The notes below the pieces were generated by a model that had not been told where the DNA came from, ran no database searches, and was given only the letters and a program-made list of their open reading frames with translations. Positions 57,090 to 64,000 of a DNA stretch of 64,000 nucleotides are shown here, piece after piece. The stretch is from Sipunculus nudus (taxonomy: Eukaryota; Annelida; Sipuncula; Golfingiida; Sipunculidae), in the NCBI GenBank assembly GCA_026874595.1, contig CM049316.1:1860001-1924000 (forward strand), in the 5' to 3' direction. A program made the translations under genes and the position numbers. The stretch's first letter is position 1, and each line of letters opens with the position of its first letter.

Positions 57090-58575
57090 TGGACAGATGA
57101 CGACTTCATTTGAAGGTCTCATAAATAGAAAAAAAATGCGTACAAATTTGAAAAAAAATACAGGTAGTGCCACCAGTCTGCAGGAACTGATGAAACACTC
57201 CATGGTCAATATATATCCAAAGAATCATGGCTATCAAGGCATTAGTTATTCAGATACTGGAACTTTTGTTTATATCAATTTTTTAATTATTCTTGGGGGT
57301 ATTTATGAGCCCTATAGCTTGGAGAATATGGGTAACAGAAACCTAATTTCAGGTTTCCAAGGAGATTATTCATAAGTCTCCCTGGATGTCAAGTAAGAAG
57401 ATTCTAGGTTCAGCAGTTACAGTTTGTGCCATGTTAACAGATGACCACTTCATTTGAAGGTCTCATAAATAGAGAAAAAATGCCTAAAAAATTGAAAAAA
57501 AGTTTGCAGAAAAAACACCAGTTTGCAGGAACTGATGGAACTCTCCATGATCAATATGCCTGCAAAGAATCATGGAGATCAATGCATTGGTTATTCAGAT
57601 ACTGGAGCTTTTATATCAAATTTTTAATTATTCTGAGGGGTACTTACTACAAAGGATATGGGTAACAGAGACCTAATTTCATGTTTTCACAGAGACTTTT
57701 CATAAACCTCCCTGGATGTCAAGTTAGAAGAATCTAGGTCCATCGGTTACGATTTGTGCCCTGTTAACAGATGACAGTTTCATTGCAGGTCTGAAAAAAA
57801 GAGAAAAAAAATTCGTAAAATTGGAAAAATATATAGGTGGCACCACCAATCTACAGAAAGTGATGGAACATCTCATGATCAATATTCATGCAAAGAATCA
57901 TGGTGATCAATGCAGTATTTATTCAGATACCTGAGCTTTTGTATCAAATTTTGCATTATTCTGGGGGGGGGGGTTACTTCGGAGCCCCATAGCTCCAAGG
58001 ATATGGGTAACAGAGACCTAATTTCAGGTTTTCAAGGAGATTATTCATGAACCTCCCTGGATGTTAAGTTTGAAGATTCCAGGTCCAGTGGTTACGATTT
58101 GTGCCCTGTTAACAGATGACAGTTCCATTGCAGGTCTGAAAAAAAAGAGAAAAAAAAATCGAAAAAAATTGGAAAAAATACAGGTGGCGCCACCAGTCTG
58201 CAGGAAGTGATGGAACATCCCATGATCAATATTCATGCAAAGAATCATGGTGATCAATGCAGTAGTTATTCAGATACTTGAGCTTTTGTATCAAATTTTG
58301 CATTATTCTGGGGGGTACTTTGGAGCCCCATAGCTTGAAGGATATGAGTAACAGAGACCTAATTTCAGGTTTTCAAGAAGATTTTTCATGGACCTTTCTG
58401 GATATTAAGTTTGAAGGTTCCAGGTCCAGTGGTTACAATTTGTGCCCTGTTAACAGATGACAGTTCCATTGCAGGTCTGAAAAAAAAGAAAAAATTCGAA
58501 AAAATGGGGGAAAAATACAGGTGGCGCCACCAGTCTGCAGGAAGTGATGGAACATCCCATGATCAATATTCATGC
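57090..58575 (+). repeat. Tandem ~345-bp repeats inside the fold-back element
   Basis: Units start at ACAGATGAC near 57094, 57437, 57765, 58110 and 58455 (the last is partial). Each holds an A-rich stretch, AGGTGGCGCCACCAGTCTGC, GATCAATATTCATGCAAAGA and a G-rich GGGGGTTACTT block. The last two full units are nearly identical; the first is the most diverged. Confidence 0.93.
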
Positions 58576-59043
58576 AGTCTTATTTCTATAGGTCTGGCAA
58601 TTGCACAGCATTGATGCAACCGCCATTTTCTAGGCTGAACAGATTGGTGCCAACCAACTACTATTAAATGCCTATGTGTAGTATAATTGTATTTATTATG
58701 GGTAAATGGAACAATGCAATACTAAAATGAGTTGGTAAAACATTCAATGTTTCACTCCTGTGATGGTAAAAGCATGGATCGCAGTATGGGCTGGTCAAGT
58801 TTAGGATTGCAATCTCGGCTGGACAGATCTAAGATCTGTCCAGCCCAGATTGCGATCCTGAAGCAAGAAAGACAGGATCGCAATCTGGCCGGACTAAACT
58901 GCGATCGCAATCTGGGCTGGACAGATCTAAGATCTGGCCAGCCTGGATTGCGATCGCAATTTGGGTCGGCCTGAACTGCGATCGCAATTTGGGCTGGACA
59001 GATCTGAGATCCGTCCTGATCGCAATCTGGGCCTTGACATATA

Positions 59044-60059
59044 CATGGGAATCCTGTTATGTATCTTAGGTAAGCACCGATATCAGACGATATGTCGTGA
59101 TGCTGTGTACGGTATATTGCGTAACTCTTGGAGTTAGACGTACATGCTATACTACTCCCTTTTTTGACATGCAGGTATATTTCTTTTCATGTTGATCTTC
59201 TATTTGTGTCAGGGTCTTCCTTTTAATGCTGTTGGCAGGCCTTTCTATATTCAATATGTTGATTTCTTAATCATATTTTAATGAAACATCAAGGATGATA
59301 AATTTAATTATAAACTTGCTCTTGAGTTGATAATATCGAACCGAGCACTATGCTGCTTTTATTGTTTTGTACTTAGTTATATGCATGGGAAGTGGTCAAA
59401 CATTCAAAAATTTATTATTTTATTAACAATTTATGGAGATATCTGTAGCACAATATTGTTTTACTATTGGTTCATTAATTTCTACACTGAGAGGTCGTAG
59501 AAATTGTACATGCACTAATGTATTATCGGCCGTTATAATGCATGGAGTTTCCATCGTCATTGTAAGCAGAACTTTGATATTTATAAGCACTGTGACCTGA
59601 GGTAAATTCCAACCCCGGTCCAGTTGCAACTAACACTTCTACTGGAACACAATCATAACGAGTTATTTTCTGTCATGTTTATATCTGCCGTTTCTTAGCG
59701 AAGGAAAAATTCATGAACTATATTAGTTCATTTTTTAAGTAATACAAAATATGTTGATGTATTAGAAGTTTCAGAACTCGGTTTGATTCAGGGGTTCATG
59801 ATGATTCAGTTTGTATCAATGGATTTGAAATACCAGTTCGCACAGACTGAAACCGAAGAAGTCCCGGATTGGCTTTTTGTATAAATATACTCTACCCTTC
59901 ACAAGGAGAGCTGTCTTGAGAGTATTGGAAGTATATGGTTAGAGATTTAAATTGATTATAACATATTATTAAAATATGAAAATCCTGGTTATTTAGCAGA
60001 TCCCCAAGTAATTTACGAGTATTACATTAAACTCCTAATCCTCTAGAGATTTGATTAAT
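59044..60059. other. Intergenic sequence, nothing recognised
   Basis: AT-rich, with short frames only. Confidence 0.45.
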
Positions 60060-60720
60060 TATTGTTTTTAAATAGTATTGGTAACAATTTACTTGTAGCT
60101 GAAATAATAACCATGTCATTAATACATATCAAAGAGAGCAAAGGTCCGATAATGAACCTTGAGGGACACCACAAGTAACTTCCTTAAGTGTTGAGCTGGT
60201 GTTTCGACTATAAATATCATGACACACAGTATCAAAAGCTTTTGAAAAATCTAAAAAAATCATCTCATGGTCACCATTAGTGAGATAATTCAATATCTGA
60301 TCGACTAATGTGAAGACAGCTTTATTGGTGACCTGATTATTTTTCTCAATCAACTTTCGAAAAAGTGTTTAATTATCATGCAGATCTGTAATTAGAAATA
60401 TACATACAATACCCTTTTCACATAAAGGAATCACTTTTGAAATTTTAAGATCTGTTGGAAAAGTACATTGCCTGAAAGATAAATTAAAACGTGCACAAAT
60501 CTTTCTCAATTTGAGCAGTACTATAACTATGTCTTGAATCCTTTAAAATAAAAGCCAGTATAAGTAACTTCCATTATATATGTATATTTATTATACATTG
60601 AATGTGCATATATTAGGTTTGTAGAATGCCATGAACGTTTGGTATTAATTTGGCAAAAATAGTATCCACATTTACATAAAAATCATTAAAACTGTCAGCC
60701 TTTTTATCTGTAATTATTAC
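60060..60720 (-). pseudogene. LINE ORF2 (RT) remnant
   Basis: Minus-strand pieces in the order expected for a non-LTR retrotransposon: FNDFYVNVDTIFAKLIPN near 60640-60700 (linker before RT), PTDLKISKVIPLCEKG and ISNYRS near 60390-60480, then in 60129-60353 MIFLDFSKAFDTVCHDI (RT motif with catalytic Asp) and CGVPQGS. LYINDM follows in another frame. A deletion joins DTVCHDI to the GVPQGS region, and several frame changes occur. Confidence 0.8.
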
Positions 60721-60759
60721 ACCATTTATGATAAACTATAACTATCTGCTCAATCTCTC

Positions 60760-61112
60760 TTCTTTTTATTAACTATATCTTTTATTACCTGCCATGTTTT
60801 ATAACGCTAGGCCCGATCCTGTGAACCCTAGCAATTTCATCGATTATGAGCAGAGGGTTAATTTTCAAGTTTTTGTTTACTTTAACTTGTGTAGTCTTGC
60901 TAGGATCTTCAAATTCTTTTCCCGGAACACCAGCAAAACGCAGAGAAATAAGACGACAAAACTGCTCTAGTCATTTGCTACCTCAAGGTCGTCTATTCTT
61001 TCCTGAAGAGAAAGTATCTTATCATTCTTTGCAGCAACTTCCTTTCTCGGAGAAGACAAACGACAGTTCGGAGAAGACACCACTTATTTCAGCTCCTCAC
61101 ATAAATCAATAG
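60760..61112 (-). pseudogene. LINE ORF1 remnant (tentative)
   Basis: On the minus strand, a coiled-coil-like stretch and RIDDLE, then IIDEIARVHRIGP, resemble the RDDLEQYSRR...IDRSHRVG region of LINE ORF1 proteins. Its place upstream of the ORF2 pieces fits a single decayed minus-strand LINE. The 88-codon + strand frame (60846-61112) is antisense to this. Confidence 0.5.
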
Positions 61113-61439
61113 ACAGTTAATGCAGAAAACAGTGAAGTCTTGTTGTGACCCCATGCAAGCAGACATTCTCCTTGACTACAAAAATAATATTGTTTCATAT
61201 AGAGTTTTAGTTAGTGGGGTTTACACCTTGTTTACACCTTGCACATATTGTACTTACTGTGGCCAGGTGTCAGGTCCAGCTATTCATTGAACTGATTATG
61301 GAAGGCAATAAAAAGTCTCCCTGGAAACCTGAAATGAGGTCAGTGCGACCTATATTCTCCGAGCTATGGGACTTGTAAGTACCCCCAGAATAATGAAAAA
61401 TTTGATACAAACCTATGTTACTATATAAGCTTGAGCTCA

Positions 61440-61800
61440 TGGATGTCAACTAAATTTTGCACGAAGTTAGAAGAAGCTACTTGAGCATTAGTGAACACTG
61501 ATTTACTCTGCAAGGGACCATCTCGCAATATGCAAACATAAGATCTAGAGTCCCACAAGGCACTATATAAGGTCAGATGTTTTTTCTCTTACATGTTAAT
61601 AGCATTTATTTAGAAAAGGACAAAATTATATGCTGATGACACATGCTTATATTCATTTAATAATACTCCAGGATGTGCACCAGTATCCCTTAAGCTGGTA
61701 CGATTATACACATGGGACAAAGACTGGTTTCTGATACTCAATGCAAATATATAGCTCAACTTATGATTCTCCAGCCATATCGACCAATTTCATCCCCTTT
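61440..61800 (+). pseudogene. Second LINE RT fragment, opposite strand
   Basis: The + strand reads RVPQGTI, then after a stop and frame change YADDTCLYSF near 61630-61660, the catalytic YADD box of non-LTR RT. It continues to KLVRLYTWDKDWFL. It is oriented against the LINE at 60060-61112, so it is a separate or rearranged copy. Confidence 0.75.
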
Positions 61801-62879
61801 TGTTGAAATGGGGTTCGGTTACATGAAGTCATAAGTTAGACACGTGATACACTCACTCATAATTTATCGCGGTCTGAACATGTTAATGGAATTTGATGGA
61901 AGTTCACGAAGAGGCTTGGTTTACTAAAATATTACCCCCCCCCCCCTCCCCACCCCCAAAGTCAATGAGATATTATATAAATGTATGATCTCAAGAATAC
62001 GGCTGTCGATATTAAATAACTGTTCTGGGAACCTTAAACCATCAACGGGAGAGCAGTCAAAGAACAGAGCCCTTGATCTGTACTGGGGAATGGGTTTAAG
62101 TGAATTAAATGGACCAACACGTAGACGTATGACACTTTGATTATGACCATCCTATCTTGTTAATGTAGTTCCTGGTCTCCAGGGGTCATCAGGTGACATA
62201 AGAATGTAATATTTTATGAAATAAATGGGTAGAAAGGATTTTTGAAATACCCTGCAGACTCTGGAATAGTCGAGCGTGATAAATAAAACCCTTTGATAAT
62301 GATGTAATTATATGGATGCTTTCATATAAGAATTAAGTTAGGAGAAATGTTTTAAGACTATGAGTCCTAGATTTACACTAACACTAACTCAGTGCCTGAA
62401 TGCCGAATCGAGAATGTTTTGTTATCGGTAGGTAAGATAATGCCGCCTGTAAGACCGGTAATAAAAGTGTTGAATTTTCTTTCTTTTATGTTTACTTTAA
62501 ATTATAAGAGACAGCAGTTACTGAAAACAAGAGGAATTTATTAAATGAATGCAATCTTGATCTGACAGATTATGTTGATCTTGAATCGCAAACTAAGTTA
62601 AGTCAAATTAAAATGTGTCAAGTGTTGCAAGATGGAGATGACCTGTGATAGCGACCTTGTACGAGAATTCGGAGAGTATATCGTGCATACAAAACGTTTA
62701 TTAAACAAAAGTTTTTTAACCATCCTGCAAAACAAAATCAAATAACATTATTACATCTAACAGTTATTCTGTGTTTGTTATTTATGTTTATTTCCAGTAT
62801 GCGAATTGTCATATTATTTTTTTTAGTATGATTTTTATTTTTTTATTATTTAAATGTATGTCTGTGCATGTATATATTG
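61801..62879. other. Intergenic sequence with a poly-C run
   Basis: Poly-C lies near 61936-61947. No gene or clear repeat is seen. Confidence 0.45.
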
Positions 62880-63700
62880 TCACGTTAACGTTTTACTCAT
62901 GGAAATATTAGACCGATCTGGAATCCGAACCTATGTCGGTGGCGCACATGCCCGCGGCGTTCCTACCGCTTTGCTGATCAAACTATCACATTGGTTTCCA
63001 ACGTTTAGTGTAATTTTGGAAGAGACTCCATATGTTAAGTAAACATTTTGCTAATGGAAAATATTAGGTCGAGCCCAGATTCGAACCCTTGTCGGTGGCA
63101 CACACGTCCGGTTCAAACAGCTTCGCTAGTAATATAAAGCAAGCTTCACCTGCGAGACAGTTCAGTAAGATTTTATGTACACCCCGTTACTCACTCCATT
63201 TTTGGGGCGTTCTCCTTTCAATACGAAAATAATTAACCCAGGAGTAACACTTTTGTGAACTAGGTGGCGTTAATTACCCAATTTCTCAAACCACCTTTCC
63301 CCATGCCCCAAAATCGGACGTCATTTTGGACAGGTCCCCATATAAAACCTAATATTTTACTCAGGGGAAAAATTTGGCCCGATCCCGGATTTGAACTCAA
63401 ATTGTTTGCGCAAATGTCCGGCGTTCCAACCAGGAAACTAAAGCTTAACTGGCGAAACAGTGCGGTCCGCTTTGTTGTTCACCCCGTAACACACTTTTAT
63501 ATTCTCAAAATAATACGTTTTGAGCATCGTTTTCATTTGTTACGTAAACATATTTTAGAAAATATTGGGCCTCTCCGGGATCAACCCCATGTCGGTGACG
63601 CACATGTCCGGCGTTCCAATCGCTTCACTAGAAAAATTTAGCTTCACTTGCGAGACAGTTCGGACCGATTTTGATACGTTTACATACACTTGGTTGCTCT
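62880..63700 (-). repeat. Four diverged copies of a SINE-like unit
   Basis: Copies near 62905-62990, 63060-63160, 63375-63470 and 63560-63665 share GATTCGAACCC, TGTCGGTGGCGCACATGTCC, GGCGTTCCAA and CTTCACCTGCGAGACAGTTC. GGATTCGAACC is the complement of a tRNA-type B box (GGTTCGAATCC), so these look like tRNA-derived sequences on the minus strand, or an older tandem repeat with a chance match. Confidence 0.65.
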
Positions 63701-64000
63701 TGGTATTGCCATTGTTCCAATGTACACTGATTCTGATTTGTATGTATTATATCATGTCATATGTTTGTGATTACCGCATGTTCTGTTGTTATCTTTTTTT
63801 TTTTAATTTTTATACGGACAGCAGAGCATTCAGCCACCAGTATATATTTTGTAATCCTGTTTAAACTGAGACAGGAGCTGCGATTCAATGGAATAATAAT
63901 TGTGTTGTCTCAATTGCCTCCGCGAAAGAAGCTGTTTTCATCCAATTTTGTTTGTTTTATTGAATATTTGGATGTAAGCAGGATTATGATAGTGTAATAT
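63701..64000. other. Right edge, nothing recognised
   Basis: AT-rich sequence without gene-like features. Confidence 0.45.

Larger units (their letters stand above)
56114..59043. mobile_element. 2.9-kb element with inverted ends and internal 345-bp tandem repeats
   Basis: The ends are perfect inverted 19-mers: TATATGTCAAGGCCCAGAT at 56114 and its complement ending at 59043. Longer inverted similarity follows (about 56114-56390 against 58690-59043). The arms are rich in CAGCCCAGATTGCGATC and GACAGATCT words, including a perfect 14-bp palindrome with a one-base centre (near 58820-58847). The centre is a tandem array (57090-58575). No transposase is seen. The structure is that of a fold-back or non-autonomous TIR element. 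Confidence 0.85.

Noticed and set aside
57016-57375. 119-codon frame in the fold-back element
   Set aside because: It lies in the 345-bp repeats; other units break the frame and no motif is recognisable.
60846-61112. 88-codon frame with a signal-peptide-like start
   Set aside because: The opposite strand reads as a decayed LINE ORF1 placed correctly upstream of LINE RT pieces.

Overview
The window is animal (metazoan) nuclear DNA. It is AT-rich, gene-poor and loaded with repeats. It has spliced genes with GT..AG introns, Ty3/gypsy retrotransposons, LINE remnants, fold-back elements, minisatellites and long (TA)n runs. The dipeptidase sequence and the repeat types suggest a lophotrochozoan, most likely a mollusc; this is an inference, because no search could be run.

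The host genes are two membrane dipeptidase (renal dipeptidase, DPEP-like, M19) genes in tandem on the + strand. Only the last two coding exons of gene A are present (222-952). Gene B is complete: ten coding exons between 37958 and 53072, with all splice sites in phase, give a 423-residue protein with all expected metal ligands. Gene B has an N-terminal membrane anchor and no GPI-type tail.

Between the genes lie two Ty3/gypsy elements. Element 1 (2101-13815, +) has 2.6-kb LTRs and sits inside a (TA)n tract. Element 2 (about 21889-30505, -) has 0.3-kb LTRs. Both have a CCHC Gag with RRM-like N-terminal sequence, followed by protease, RT, RNase H and integrase. Both are broken by stops, frameshifts and deletions. 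A third, heavily deleted element (47208-49902, -) sits in intron 7 of gene B with a 5-bp target duplication, GTAGG.

The most unusual feature is how the introns of gene B are built. Intron 7 carries about 35 copies of a 49-bp unit that is a copy of the exon 7/intron 7 junction (32 nt of exon plus the 5' splice site). Intron 9 carries five copies of a ~117-bp unit that repeats the end of exon 9 plus its 5' splice site. The same duplication is seen, with two copies, in gene A. Both arrays fill introns with decoy 5' splice sites.

Other structures are a pair of inverted copies of a palindromic ~240-bp repeat array 16 kb apart, a 3.1-kb element with ~545-bp inverted arms in intron 1, a 2.9-kb element with inverted ends enclosing 345-bp tandem repeats (56114-59043), clusters of GGTGGCGCCA palindromes, a RecQ-like helicase fragment, LINE remnants near 60-62 kb, and a SINE-like repeated block at the right end.
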